A stretch of 64,000 nucleotides of DNA from Cupriavidus basilensis (GCF_008801925.2 NZ_CP062803.1:1860001-1924000), one strand, 5' to 3'. Shown: positions 8,073-17,093, counted from the stretch's first letter. Numbers and translations are program-made. The notes: generated from the letters alone by a model not told the origin.

Positions 8073-8639
8073 ATGCTTCGATCTGTCTTCTCCTTCGTCC
8101 TGATTTCCAGTGCGCTTGCCAGCGCCGCCGCGCTTGCCGCGCCCGCCAGCGAGGATGCCGCGTGGTTCGAGCCGGTGCGTCTTGGGGCAGCACTGGGTGC
8201 GGGCGGCGATGCCTCGATCGCACGCCTGGAGGCGCGATGGAACCTCAAGACCGACCTTTGGGCGACGAGTTCGCGGTCAGTCCGTGTTCGCCTGGGTCTC
8301 GAAGCTTCCGTGGGTGGATGGAATCCACATGGCAGCAATAGCAACCTCATGGGCGATGTGGGCTTTACCCCCATCTTCCGGGTTCAGGGTGCTGGCCGCT
8401 CGGGGCCCTTCGCCGAGGTTGGCGCCGGCGTGCACCTGCTGTCGCGCACCCGCATCTCGGACTCAAAAGTATTCTCGACGGCGTTCCAGTTTGGCGATCG
8501 CATTGCCGCCGGCTACCGGTTCGGCGACGCGCTCGACTCGGAACTGGCGGTGCGCTTCCAGCACTATTCCAACGCCGGCATCAAGGAGCCGAACCCCGGC
8601 ATCAACTTCTACATGCTTCAGTACTCGGCCCGCTTCTAA
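8073..8639 (+). CDS. pagL: PagL-like lipid A 3-O-deacylase, outer membrane
   Basis: A 188-residue protein: signal peptide MLRSVFSFVLISSALASAAALAAPA, then an eight-strand barrel-like sequence ending in Phe (YSARF). RFQHYSNAGIKEPNPG is the PagL signature with the catalytic His164 and Ser166 and the oxyanion Asn167. PagL removes the 3-linked acyl chain from lipid A in the outer membrane. Twelve residues after the Ser, where Pseudomonas PagL has its third triad residue (Glu), I read Asn178, so activity deserves a check; Glu172 is the nearest acidic residue. It is convergent with the next LysR gene (17 bp apart). Confidence 0.85.
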   Translation: MLRSVFSFVLISSALASAAALAAPASEDAAWFEPVRLGAALGAGGDASIARLEARWNLKTDLWATSSRSVRVRLGLEASVGGWNPHGSNSNLMGDVGFTPIFRVQGAGRSGPFAEVGAGVHLLSRTRISDSKVFSTAFQFGDRIAAGYRFGDALDSELAVRFQHYSNAGIKEPNPGINFYMLQYSARF

Positions 8640-8656
8640 ACGGTCTGCGCCCGGGA

Positions 8657-9562
8657 TCAGGCGGGCGCGATGCCGTAGCGGCGGCCAATGCGCAGCAGCA
8701 GCGCGTCCAGTTCCTGAAGGATCGGTCTGCGGTCGTCGGCCCGCCACACCAGTGCCGATGGCATGGCCGGCAGGTCGATCTCGACGAACGCGATCTGCGG
8801 CGTCGCGTAGTAGCTGGCGGCGCGCTTGGTCAGCATGAGCAGGGCCTGTCTGGTGCCGACGGCAGCAATGGCTTCACGGATGGTGCGTATCACGGGCCCT
8901 TCGCCGATCGGCTTGCCCTGCGGTGTGTGGCGCGGGAAGTGATAGTCCTGCCATTCCTGGTTGACCGAGCCCGGCACCATGCGCACCAGCCGCTCCTGCG
9001 CCAGCAGCTCAGGATCCACCAATCCGGTGGTGGCGAGCGGGTGATCCTGCGGCACGCACAGCAGGCGCTGGTCCCGCATGATCACGGGCCCATGGCGCAG
9101 GCCGTCGGCCCCCAGCGGCAGCCGGCAGAAGGCTGCATCCACCGTGCCGTCGCTGACGGCGGCGAAGTGCGTCACATAGGTCAGTTCCACGAATTCCAGC
9201 TCGATCTCGGGGTGCGCGGCCTTGGCTTCGGTCACGAACGGCTGGTGCAGCTCATAAAAACCACCGCCGAGAAAGCCAATCTTCAACAAACGCGGCTTGC
9301 CCGCCGCCTGCTGCTTGCAGTCCTCGATCGATGCCTTGAGCTGAATGAGCGCTGGCGCCGCGCCCTTGCGCAGGGTCTCGCCCAGCGGCGTCAGCGCGAC
9401 GCGCCGGCTGGTGCGGTCGAACAGCAGCCCGCCCAGCGCGTGCTCCAGCGCCTTGACCGCCTCGGATACCGACGACTGGCTCACGTTGAGCTTCTCGGCG
9501 GCCCGGCCGAAGTGCAGCTCGCGCGCGACTGCCAGAAAGCACTCCAGTTGCTTCAGGTCCAT
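8657..9562 (-). CDS. LysR-family regulator, divergent to an alpha/beta hydrolase
   Basis: A 301-residue LysR protein: MDLKQLECFLAVARELHFGRAAEKLNVSQSSVSEAVKALE is the winged helix-turn-helix, followed by an effector domain from about residue 90 (LLKIGFLGGGFYELHQPFV). It is divergent to the hydrolase gene at 9709-10656, with three TTGAT/ATCAA half-sites in the shared promoter region. It probably controls that hydrolase and its own gene. The effector is unknown. Confidence 0.9.
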   Translation of the reverse strand: MDLKQLECFLAVARELHFGRAAEKLNVSQSSVSEAVKALEHALGGLLFDRTSRRVALTPLGETLRKGAAPALIQLKASIEDCKQQAAGKPRLLKIGFLGGGFYELHQPFVTEAKAAHPEIELEFVELTYVTHFAAVSDGTVDAAFCRLPLGADGLRHGPVIMRDQRLLCVPQDHPLATTGLVDPELLAQERLVRMVPGSVNQEWQDYHFPRHTPQGKPIGEGPVIRTIREAIAAVGTRQALLMLTKRAASYYATPQIAFVEIDLPAMPSALVWRADDRRPILQELDALLLRIGRRYGIAPA

Positions 9563-9581
9563 CCATGCCTCCAGGCATTCC

Positions 9582-9611
9582 TTGATCCATCAATCGGAAA
9601 TATAGATTGAT
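9582..9611. promoter_or_regulatory. Triple TTGAT/ATCAA half-site array, probable LysR operator
   Basis: TTGAT-N2-ATCAA (9582-9593) overlaps ATCAATC-N9-GATTGAT (9589-9611), giving two nested dyads of the same half-site between the divergent LysR and hydrolase genes. Such staggered recognition/activation sites are typical of LysR control. Confidence 0.55.
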
Positions 9612-9708
9612 CGGCGGGATATTAGCACTTGTTCCTAAAACCGCGCATCGGCAGAATGACGCGGCTATTTCAGCCAATATCTGGCGAAATGAACAAAGGG
9701 AGAGGGCG

Positions 9709-10656
9709 TTGAGCAAGACTGCGCAAGACAGGATGAGCGTGAATGGATCGGCTGAAGCGATCGAATTCACGCTGGATGGCGACGTGATCCGCGGTACGTT
9801 CTACTTGCCTGCCGGCGCCACGGGCCAGGTGCCGGCGGTGGTGCTGGCGCACGGGTGGTCGATGGTGGCGGGCGGCGACCTGGAGGATTACGCGGCGGCG
9901 GTTGTCAATGAGGGCATCGCGGCCCTGACGTTCGATTTCCGGCGGCTGGGCCGCAGCGGCGGGCAGCCCCGGCAGGAGATCGATCCCGCCTGGCAGATCG
10001 AGGATTTCCGCGCGGCGATCTCCTACGTGCGCAGCCGGCCCGAGGTCGACCGCGAGCGCATCGGCATCTGGGGTTCGAGCTACAGCGGCGGGCATGCCCT
10101 GGTCGTGGCCGCCATCGACAAACGGGTCAGGTGCGTGGTCAGCCAGGTCCCGACCATCAGCGGCTTTGCCGCCGCACAGCGGCGCCTGCGCTACGACAAG
10201 GCGCGCACGCTGCAGGCCGCGTTCGAGGCGGATCGCGAGGCCCGCTTTGCCGGAGCGCCGCCGGCCACGCTGCGCATGATCGATGCCGAGCCCGAGGCGC
10301 CGGTCGCCTATCCCGGCCGCGACTCGTATGACTACATGCATGGCGAGGCGCAGCGCTGCCCGTCCTGGGTCAACGAGGTCACGCTGCGCTCGCTGGAGCT
10401 GGCGCGCGCCTATGAGCCGGGTGCCTATATCCGGCGTATCGCGCCAACGCCGCTGCTGATGATCGTCGCGACCGAAGATGGCCTGACGCCAGCCGACCTG
10501 CAGCAAGAGGCCTTTAACCAGGCACACCAGCCCAAGCAACTGCTGCTGCTCGGCGGCGGGCACTACTCGGTCTACACGGCGCATTTCGGCCAGACCAGCC
10601 GCGCGGCGGCAAGCTGGTTCGCCCAGCACCTGGGCAAGCCGGTGCAAGGGCGATGA
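9709..10656 (+). CDS. Alpha/beta hydrolase
   Basis: A hydrolase of about 315 residues. I place the start at TTG 9709 because a strong AGGGAGAGGG site lies just before it; an ATG at 9733 is possible and the frame is open to 9607. Family features: PAVVLAHGWSM (oxyanion HG), FDFRRLGRSGGQPRQE, the nucleophile elbow GIWGSSYSGGHAL, and the terminal His in LLGGGHYSVYT. This pattern is typical of BAAT/dienelactone-hydrolase-like or FrsA-like serine hydrolases. No signal peptide, so cytoplasmic. The divergent LysR gene suggests an inducible esterase/hydrolase for an aromatic or xenobiotic compound; the substrate is unknown. Confidence 0.85.
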   Translation: MSKTAQDRMSVNGSAEAIEFTLDGDVIRGTFYLPAGATGQVPAVVLAHGWSMVAGGDLEDYAAAVVNEGIAALTFDFRRLGRSGGQPRQEIDPAWQIEDFRAAISYVRSRPEVDRERIGIWGSSYSGGHALVVAAIDKRVRCVVSQVPTISGFAAAQRRLRYDKARTLQAAFEADREARFAGAPPATLRMIDAEPEAPVAYPGRDSYDYMHGEAQRCPSWVNEVTLRSLELARAYEPGAYIRRIAPTPLLMIVATEDGLTPADLQQEAFNQAHQPKQLLLLGGGHYSVYTAHFGQTSRAAASWFAQHLGKPVQGR

Positions 10657-10716
10657 TCCCCAGGCAGATAGCAGGCCGGCAGGCACATCGCACGGCAAGG
10701 CGCGTTCAAGGCGCGT

Positions 10717-12087
10717 TCAAGGCGCGGCGAGCAGGCTAAGCACGGCCAGGCTCATGGCGGTGACACCGGTCTTGATCGACGGCTCGGGCACCGGGGCGAA
10801 GTAGGGCGAGTGATTGAACACCAGGGGCTTGCCGCCGCGCTTGTTTGCGGCCGAGACGTCTGCGGGGTCAAGCACTCCCACAAGGAAGAACATCGAAGGC
10901 ACGCCCTCGCCGCCGTACTCCGCGAAATCCTCACTGGTCGTGAGCGGCCGTGTACGGGCCACCTTGTCCTTGCCAAGGCCCGCCTGCAACGCGGCCTCGA
11001 CGCGTGCGACCACCGTCTCGCTGTTCACCACGCCGAGGCCATTGTCGGTAATCGTGATCTCCGGTTCAGGGGCAGCGGCCGCGCTTGCCGATGCCCGCGC
11101 AACGCGCCGCACCCCGTCGACGAGCAATTCCCGTACCCCGGAATCGTAAGCGCGGATGGTGCCGCGCAAGACTGCGCTGTCGGGAATGATATTGCCCGAG
11201 CTTCCTGCCTGGAGCGCACCGACGGTAATCACGCCGAATGCCATCGGGTCCTTTTCCCGGCTCGTCACGGCCTGCACATCCGTGACGAATCGCGCGGCAA
11301 TGATGACCGGGTCCAGCGCCTTGTTGGGTGCGGAGCCGTGTCCGCCACGGCCTTTGAAGACGATCTCGAACGCGCTGGCGGCAGACGTCATCGGGCCCAC
11401 GCTGTAACTGACCGTGCCGTAAGGCCGGGGATCCGTGTGCAAGGCAAGCGCCGTGTCAGGCTTGGGAAAGCGCTTGAACAGCCCGTCGGCCAGCATGGCC
11501 CTGGCGCCAGCGCCGATCTCTTCAGCCGGCTGCGCCACGAACATCAAGGTGCCGCGCCATTGGGCCTTCATGGCGACCAGGGCGCGCGCGGCGCCTACCC
11601 AGGTCGCCATGTGCAAGTCGTGGCCACAGCTATGCGCAACGAAGCTCTCGCGCCCGTTCCACGTGGTGACTGCCTTGCTGGCATAGGGCAGGGAGGTTTT
11701 CTCCTCCATGGGCAGGCCATCCATGTCGGTGCGCACCATGATGGTCGGGCCCGGGCCGTTGCGGTACAGGGCCACCACGCCGGTCTTTCCCACGTTCTCG
11801 GTCACCTCGAAGCCGAGCGCGCGCATCTCCCCGGCGAGTCGCGATGCGGTGCGGGTCTCGGCGAATGCAAGCTCGGGGTGCGCGTGCAGATCCTTGTACA
11901 AGGCGTCCAGCTCGGGATACATGGTTGTGACCAGGCCGCTCAGCTGGCTGGCTCGCTTGTCGTCAGGCTCGCCGGGTTGTGCCAATGTTGCGGCACCGGC
12001 ATTGACTGCGGCAAGCAGCATGGCGGCGGCCGCACGGCGAGCCAACGCGTGTTTTTGTTGCACTATCTTTTGCAATTTTTTTTGCAT
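10717..12087 (-). CDS. M20-family amidohydrolase (hippurate hydrolase-like), exported
   Basis: A 456-residue M20 metallohydrolase. The start MQKKLQKIVQQKHALARR has GGAG at good spacing and opens a signal peptide (AAAAMLLAAVNAGAATLAQ), so the enzyme is probably periplasmic. Motifs: DLHAHPELAFAE, MVRTDMDGLPMEE (metal Asp), HSCGHDLHMA (metal His), AEEIGAGARAML (catalytic Glu pair) and the dimerisation segment GRGGHGSAPN. These are the aminoacylase/hippurate-hydrolase/IAA-amino-acid hydrolase signatures. It cleaves N-acyl amino acids; which one cannot be told. The gene follows the broken autotransporter in the same direction. Confidence 0.9.
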   Translation of the reverse strand: MQKKLQKIVQQKHALARRAAAAMLLAAVNAGAATLAQPGEPDDKRASQLSGLVTTMYPELDALYKDLHAHPELAFAETRTASRLAGEMRALGFEVTENVGKTGVVALYRNGPGPTIMVRTDMDGLPMEEKTSLPYASKAVTTWNGRESFVAHSCGHDLHMATWVGAARALVAMKAQWRGTLMFVAQPAEEIGAGARAMLADGLFKRFPKPDTALALHTDPRPYGTVSYSVGPMTSAASAFEIVFKGRGGHGSAPNKALDPVIIAARFVTDVQAVTSREKDPMAFGVITVGALQAGSSGNIIPDSAVLRGTIRAYDSGVRELLVDGVRRVARASASAAAAPEPEITITDNGLGVVNSETVVARVEAALQAGLGKDKVARTRPLTTSEDFAEYGGEGVPSMFFLVGVLDPADVSAANKRGGKPLVFNHSPYFAPVPEPSIKTGVTAMSLAVLSLLAAP

Positions 12088-12195
12088 TCGGGATTCTCCT
12101 TTCTTCCTGATGTCAGAGTCGCGGATACGAAATTTCACGGAACTTCACGCAACCACGCGTTGGTATCCTGGCTCGATATGGGCTTGGGTACGGGG

Positions 12196-12231
12196 CTGTG
12201 GTCACTGTGGTCACTGTGGTCACCGTGGTCA
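12196..12231. repeat. Four tandem 9-bp repeats at the autotransporter 3' end
   Basis: Three exact copies of CTGTGGTCA and one variant (CCGTGGTCA) run in tandem and overlap the stop codon of the autotransporter reading frame. Slippage here could lengthen or shorten the extreme C-terminus or the 3' UTR. Confidence 0.8.
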
Positions 12232-15200
12232 CCAGCTGTACCGGTAGCCCATGCCGACCGACCACGGGTTGTCCAGCCTGGCCCCGCTTGCGTACCCGTA
12301 GTCGGCGTACAGGCGGTGGTTCGTGCCCAGTGACGCGGCAACGCCCACGCCCAGTTCGGCGAGGCCGCCGGACAGGTCGGTCTGGGTAGCCACGCCGTTG
12401 GTGCGTACCGTGCTCTTGCCGTCAAGCTCCTGCGACAGGCTCAGCTTGACGTAGGGCTGCACGGTGCCGCCATTGGCCAATGCAATGCGGCGGCCGAGCA
12501 GGGAGCCAACGCGCAAACGCATCGAATTGCCGCTGTCGGCATCGACCTGCAGACCGTTGCTGGCGCGGTAGCTGGCGCCGCTGGCGCGGAGCATCGACAG
12601 CGCCACCTGCGGCTCGACGAACCAACCGAGACCGAACCGCACCTGGCGGCCGGTTTCCACCGACACGCCGATGGCGTTCTGGTGGGAATCGGCCTTCACC
12701 GACCGGCCGTCGGTCGCCACCACCGCGAAGTTCTGCTGGATCTTGTTAGCCTTGAACACGCCGTCGACGTACCAGCCGGCATCGGCCAGCCAGGTGGCAT
12801 AGCCGCCGACGTGGTAGCTATCGGCGCCGCCCGTGCCTTCGCCACGAAAACGGCGGTCGGTCGCGCTGTACCCGGTCATGCCGCCGACGTACCAACGCCC
12901 GCCTTCGACCGGCAGGGACCGGTCGACGCCGACCTCCAGGCCGCCCACGGTCTGCTCGAACGAGCGGGCGCCGCGGTTGTCGAGCTTCTGGCGCTCGCCG
13001 AAACCCCGCACCCAGACGCCACCTTCGTTCTTGTCCTGGCGCAACTCACCCATCCGCCTGGCCAGCGTGCCGTTTTCGGCATACTAGATCGCTTGCGCGG
13101 TGCCTGCGCTGGACGTATTGATCGCGGCGTTGGCGGCCGTGGACAGGTCGTCGGGGCCAGGCGCAATCTGGGACTGCCCTGGCGCGGGCACCGCTTCCGG
13201 CGACAGCTCGCTGGTGTTGACGAGGCTCCAGTCGGTGGCGCGCCCGCCGACCGTGTCGCTGCTTTTCAGCGCGTAGCGATAGGTGCCGGCGTCCACCAGT
13301 TGATCGCGGTTGGCGAGCGCGAACGATCCCGGGCCGCCCTCGCTCTGGATGATCCTCAGGGACTCGCCGCCGGCCTGCGGCTCGGCGCCGCTGTTGGCGA
13401 CCAGCACGCGGTGATTGCCCGAGACGGTGCCGCCGACGCGCAGCAGGTCGCCCTGGCCGGCGCCCAGGTCGGTGCGCATTTCGAACAGGCCGCCGCCGCT
13501 GAGGTTGCCGGTCACGTCCAGCACCTTGAAGCCGCTGCCCGGGGTGGCAAATGACACCGTGCCCGCATTGTCCAGGCGCGCCACCGCCGAATTGCCGCGC
13601 ACGCGCCAGGTGCTGCTGTCGTCGATGCGCATCGTGTCCACCGTCCGCCTGGCGTTGTTGCGCAGGGCGCCGGTCAGCACGGAGTGGTCGCGCAGGCTCA
13701 CGCTGGCCGACCCGCTGTCGAGCACCACGTCACCCTCCAGGTGGCTGCGCTGCGCGTTGAGCTGCACATCGCGCGCGGCGATCGTGGTGGTGCCGTCCGG
13801 CGAGGAGAGACGCTCTTCGTCCACGTGCAACAAGGCGCCTTCGCCGCTGCCGGATCTGCCGATGATCGTGGTGTCGGCCAGGTTCGCGACGAGGCCGCTG
13901 CCTTCGACCGAGATGCCATTGCCGTTCGCGGTCTCGATATGGCTGTTACGGATCGATATCGTGTTGTCGACGCCGGCCGTGTACGAGTAGGCTAGGATGC
14001 CATTGGCGCCTGTGCCGCCGGTGCGTATGTCGACGCCGTCCAGGCTGGCCCGCGCGCCCTGGTTGCCCATCATCAGCCCGTGGGAGCCGTCGCCAGCGGT
14101 GCGCACGATGGTACCTGTTGCGTCCAGGCGCGCGCCGTTGGCGAGCATGCCGTAGGCAGTGTGGCCGTGGGTGGTGATCGAGCCACCTTCCAGCTGGACG
14201 TTGGACCCGGACAGGCGCGAGACCACACCGATGGCAGCGTTGCCGAAGGTCTCGACAGCGACGCCGCGCGCGGTGGTCGTCGCGCCGCTGCCGCTGCCGC
14301 TATCGCCGCCGCCCTCGCGTTCGGACACGTAGATACCGTGCCCGCTTTCGCCACGTGTCTTGATCGAGCCGCCGTCCAGGGTGACAACGCCCGCCCGGTT
14401 GTCCACGCCTATGCTTTTTTCCCCGGTCATCGTGATGGTGACGGCCTTGGCCACCACAACGCCCTCGCGCGGAACCCGGATGCCAGCGACGTTCGAACCA
14501 TTGCTGCTGATCTGCACGCGTTCCAGGCTGGCATGGACGCCATCGGCGTTTGCGTCGATGCCGGAACCCGTCTCGGCATGCACCACCACATCGTGCAAGA
14601 CGGCTTCAAACGGGGTGAATACCGGCCCACTAGCCCTGGTGAGATGTACGCCGTCGAGATACGCGTCGATGTTGCCATTGGAGAACGAGACGCTGCCGCC
14701 GGACGCATGAATGCCAGTGCCGCGAACCGAGACAATGTCGGTGTTGGTTGCGGTCACGGTGCCACGGTCCACACTGATGCCTTTGCCGCCCCGATTCGTG
14801 GTGGCAGTGGCATCGAGCTTTGCCCGATCCAGGACGACGCTCGCACCATCCGCCGCGTGGACTGCCGAGGCGCCCTCGCCAAGCACGGTGATTTGCGTTT
14901 TGTGGGCGGCAATCGTGGCGCCAGTGCCCGCTGCGTTCAGGCCATGGGCTTCGCTATCCTGGGTGGAAACCGAGCCCCCGGTCATCTCGACGCGCCCGCC
15001 GTCGATGGCTTGCACGCCGTGGGAATATTGACCCTCGGTCTTGATCCGCGTGTCGGTCAGGGCCGCCGAGCTTCCCGCATCGCGCACGACCAAGGCATTG
15101 GCATCGAATCTGCCCAGTGCGGTGATGTTGCTGTCGGACAGTGCCAGTGTGCCACCAGCGCTGACGGTGACGCCGTGCGTGCTGACGCTCGTGCCTGCGA

Positions 15201-15435
15201 TGCCGGACTGGATGCGCACGCCGTTGCCCGAGAGGGCGTTGTTGGCGCCGCTGATATTGACCGCCGCGCCGGCGTCAGCATGCGTGACCGTGTCACCGGG
15301 GAAGAGCACCCGGTTTTCCCCATCAGGTGTGGAAAGATCGATGCCGGGGTAAGCCGTTGCTGCCGTGGCCAGCTGAATGCCTGGGAACAGCACTGCCAGG
15401 ATGGCGACGGAAATTCGAGTCGGTTGCGGTTTCAT
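12229..15435 (-). pseudogene. Pertactin-type autotransporter, interrupted by an in-frame amber codon
   Basis: A type Va autotransporter of about 1068 codons. From the 5' end: signal peptide (MKPQPTRISVAILAVLFPGIQLATA), a beta-helical passenger with many G-x-N/D-I-x-S-type turns, an autochaperone region (SGGGLFEMRTDLGAGQGDLLRVGG), and a C-terminal barrel (GGVWVRGFGERQKLDNRG ... GMGYRYSW ending in an aromatic). A TAG at 13084-13086 stands between AGTAQAI and YAENGTLARRMGEL with no frame change. The family usually has Trp here (WYAE), so a TGG-to-TAG change is the simplest cause. Without suppression, passenger and barrel are separated and nothing is displayed. A copy of the island-wide 18-bp dyad lies 156 bp upstream of the start. 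Confidence 0.85.
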
Positions 15436-15590
15436 GGAGGGAGTGTCTGGCTTGCTCCACCCCAATACCAATTGCACCAGACCTGAATCGGCTAATGAAA
15501 ATAATTACGCGCGTATGGACGCGTTGAAGGGGGCGCCTGGAGAGAGTTTGATCGGTCGGTCCATTCTAGATATGCATTCGCCAGATTTGA

Positions 15591-15607
15591 ATCAGACAAG
15601 TACGAAA
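15591..15607. promoter_or_regulatory. RcsB-like dyad, copy 1 (autotransporter promoter)
   Basis: ATCAGACAAGTACGAAA is a variant of the 18-bp motif repeated through the island (consensus about AATMGGAC-RA-GTMYGATT). It lies about 156 bp before the autotransporter start codon. Confidence 0.5.
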
Positions 15608-15658
15608 AGCATGGTGCTCAACGACACAGCGTGGTCTCCAGGCACGGGGCATTGCTTA

Positions 15659-15695
15659 AGCGAATCGAAATCGAAAACGAAATCGAAAGCAAAAT
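15659..15695. repeat. CGAAAT/CGAAAR simple repeat
   Basis: An AT-rich run of hexamer-like units (CGAAATCGAAAACGAAATCG then related units) in the 403-base gap 15436-15838. Apart from this repeat and the dyad at 15591, I see no convincing gene in the gap. Confidence 0.6.
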
Positions 15696-15838
15696 CGAAG
15701 CGGACGCTTGGAAAAGCCGATGCCTGGATGCTGGCCGGGATGGACACGCGTTTCGCCTGGCGCGCGGCCAGTCTCTCCGCCACGGCGACCGGGATCGAGC
15801 CGATGAACTCGGCGCAACGCAAGTGGAAGGCCGCAGCC

Positions 15839-16609
15839 TTACTCGTCGATCAGCCGCGAGTGCTCATGCAACGTGATATGCGAGTCGGGCGGCAGATAGG
15901 CCACGGCGCTCGGGCGCGAGCTGGCATCGTACGCAGGCACGGCCAACCTGTAGCCGGCGCTATAGCCCGCGCTGTTGTTCGCGCTGTAGCTCGCGTTATT
16001 GTCCGCGCTATCGCCCGCGTCATAGGCTGCCGGCGCCCTGGCGCTGCGCGCGGCGGTTTGTCTGGCGGGAACCGGCTCGGCATACGAATGCCTGCGGGCT
16101 ACGGCGTGCTCGACCGGCGCGGCGATAGGGCTGGTGGCTGCGCTGTTGGCGGTGCCGGTGGTTGCGTTTTCCGCCAGCAAAGGGACGGGGAGAGGCGCCG
16201 CAGGCGCGGGCGAGTCAACCGCGGCGGGCACGGCAGCCGCGGCTTCCGGCTGCTCGGCCACAGCGGCTTGCAGCCCGGCATCTGCTGCTGGCGATCGCGC
16301 AGACGAGGACTCGGGCATGGACACAGGCTTGAATGCGGGCAAGGGTGCAGCCAAGGGCGCGGGCGCGGGGCCCGTCAACGACGCCGCCAACAGCCACGCC
16401 GCCGCCGCGGCCATGCCGCAGCCCACCGTGCCGGTGGCCAGCCCGCGCAGCCGCGCGCGGCGCAACGCCAGCGCCTGGGTGGGGGCCGTGGCCGCAAGAT
16501 GCACCTTGACGGCCTCGGCACGGTACGCAGCAAGCGTATCGCGTATATCGAAGCGCGTGCCCCATGGTGGCGGCACATCGAGTTGGGAAGGAATAACGGA
16601 ATCAGACAA
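15839..16609 (-). CDS. Hypothetical single-pass membrane protein, Ala/Pro-rich
   Basis: A 256-residue protein I do not recognise. The start is TTG at 16609 behind AGAGGTGA; no in-frame ATG is better placed. Residues 1-55 are cytoplasmic-like and basic (LALRRARLRGLATG), followed by one TM helix (TVGCGMAAAAAWLLAASL), then a long Ala/Pro-rich region and a low-complexity Ser/Tyr/Asn stretch (ASYSANNSAGYSAGYR) coded by imperfect 15-bp repeats. Topology resembles regulators or envelope-spanning proteins with a periplasmic tail, but there is no family match I can name. Three copies of the RcsB-like dyad lie 97-257 bp upstream, and the autotransporter follows downstream on the same strand. Confidence 0.55.
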   Translation of the reverse strand: MSDSVIPSQLDVPPPWGTRFDIRDTLAAYRAEAVKVHLAATAPTQALALRRARLRGLATGTVGCGMAAAAAWLLAASLTGPAPAPLAAPLPAFKPVSMPESSSARSPAADAGLQAAVAEQPEAAAAVPAAVDSPAPAAPLPVPLLAENATTGTANSAATSPIAAPVEHAVARRHSYAEPVPARQTAARSARAPAAYDAGDSADNNASYSANNSAGYSAGYRLAVPAYDASSRPSAVAYLPPDSHITLHEHSRLIDE

Positions 16610-16705
16610 GGCTCACCTCTGCAGCGCAAAAGCGACGCAACACCGCCGGTCGATCCGGGCGAAGCTGGTCAAAGGGCAATATTAGCATCGCCGATATGCG
16701 CCGAA

Positions 16706-16723
16706 AATCGGACAAGTCTGATT
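16706..16723. promoter_or_regulatory. RcsB-like dyad, copy 2
   Basis: AATCGGACAAGTCTGATT: an 8-2-8 imperfect palindrome (AATCRGAC / GTCYGATT). It is 97 bp upstream of the hypothetical TM-protein gene (minus strand). Confidence 0.65.
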
Positions 16724-16816
16724 CTGCGCAACCCCACACCCGGCGCTCGAATTCCGCGCGCTGTACCTCGAAGCGCGCGTGGACTTGGAATGTGGCAATG
16801 CTGGCGGGCTTGATCA

Positions 16817-16834
16817 ATTCGTACTTATCCGATT
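16817..16834. promoter_or_regulatory. RcsB-like dyad, copy 3
   Basis: ATTCGTACTTATCCGATT, the reverse complement of AATCGGATAAGTACGAAT. It is centred 32 bp (three helical turns) from copy 4, so the two sites face the same side of the DNA. Confidence 0.6.
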
Positions 16835-16848
16835 GCACGCGCTATAAA

Positions 16849-16866
16849 AATCAGACTTATCCGATT
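16849..16866. promoter_or_regulatory. RcsB-like dyad, copy 4
   Basis: AATCAGACTTATCCGATT, reverse complement of AATCGGATAAGTCTGATT; differs from copy 2 at one base only. It sits beside a TATAAA-like stretch (16843) and upstream of the possible sRNA. Confidence 0.65.
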
Positions 16867-16869
16867 TCC

Positions 16870-17010
16870 TGAACCGTGAAACCTCGTTAGACTTTTGTTT
16901 GTCGGCATACCCCTATGTGCCGATGATCGACCTTTGCAGAGTGGGTGACCCCCTCCAACCCGCAATCGCGCCCCAGGCTGTTATCCCCGTGGCAGCCTGG
17001 GTTTTTTTCC
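16870..17010 (+). ncRNA. Candidate small RNA between RcsB-like boxes and a strong terminator
   Basis: No plus-strand gene precedes the terminator at 16972-17008 for several kilobases, yet the terminator is strong. The 140 bases before it carry a second hairpin (TCGGCA ... TGCCGA, 16902-16923) and no convincing ORF, and the two dyads at 16817 and 16849 sit where an activator would. This is consistent with a regulated small RNA, as RprA is for RcsB in enterics. It is inference only: no homology is claimed, and the 5' end is a guess. Confidence 0.35.
16972..17008 (+). terminator. Rho-independent terminator
   Basis: CCCAGGCTG and CAGCCTGGG form a perfect 9-bp stem around a 12-base loop, followed directly by seven T residues on the plus strand. 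Confidence 0.9.
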
Positions 17011-17093
17011 CGGCGTGACGAAGGGCGGCTATGTCAGTTCCGGTTTGCGGCATGGGAGCGCTGAAGCGGCAAAAGTGACCGTATCGTTCAAGC

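Noticed and set aside
15592..15822. Minus-strand ORF downstream of the TM-protein gene, with FDFAFDFVFDF from the simple repeat
   Set aside because: TTG start without ribosome site, and its striking sequence is only the translation of the CGAAAT repeat.
16601..16615. A further ATCAGACAAGG string resembling the island dyad
   Set aside because: It overlaps the first codons of the hypothetical TM-protein gene and lacks the right half-site; counted as coincidence.
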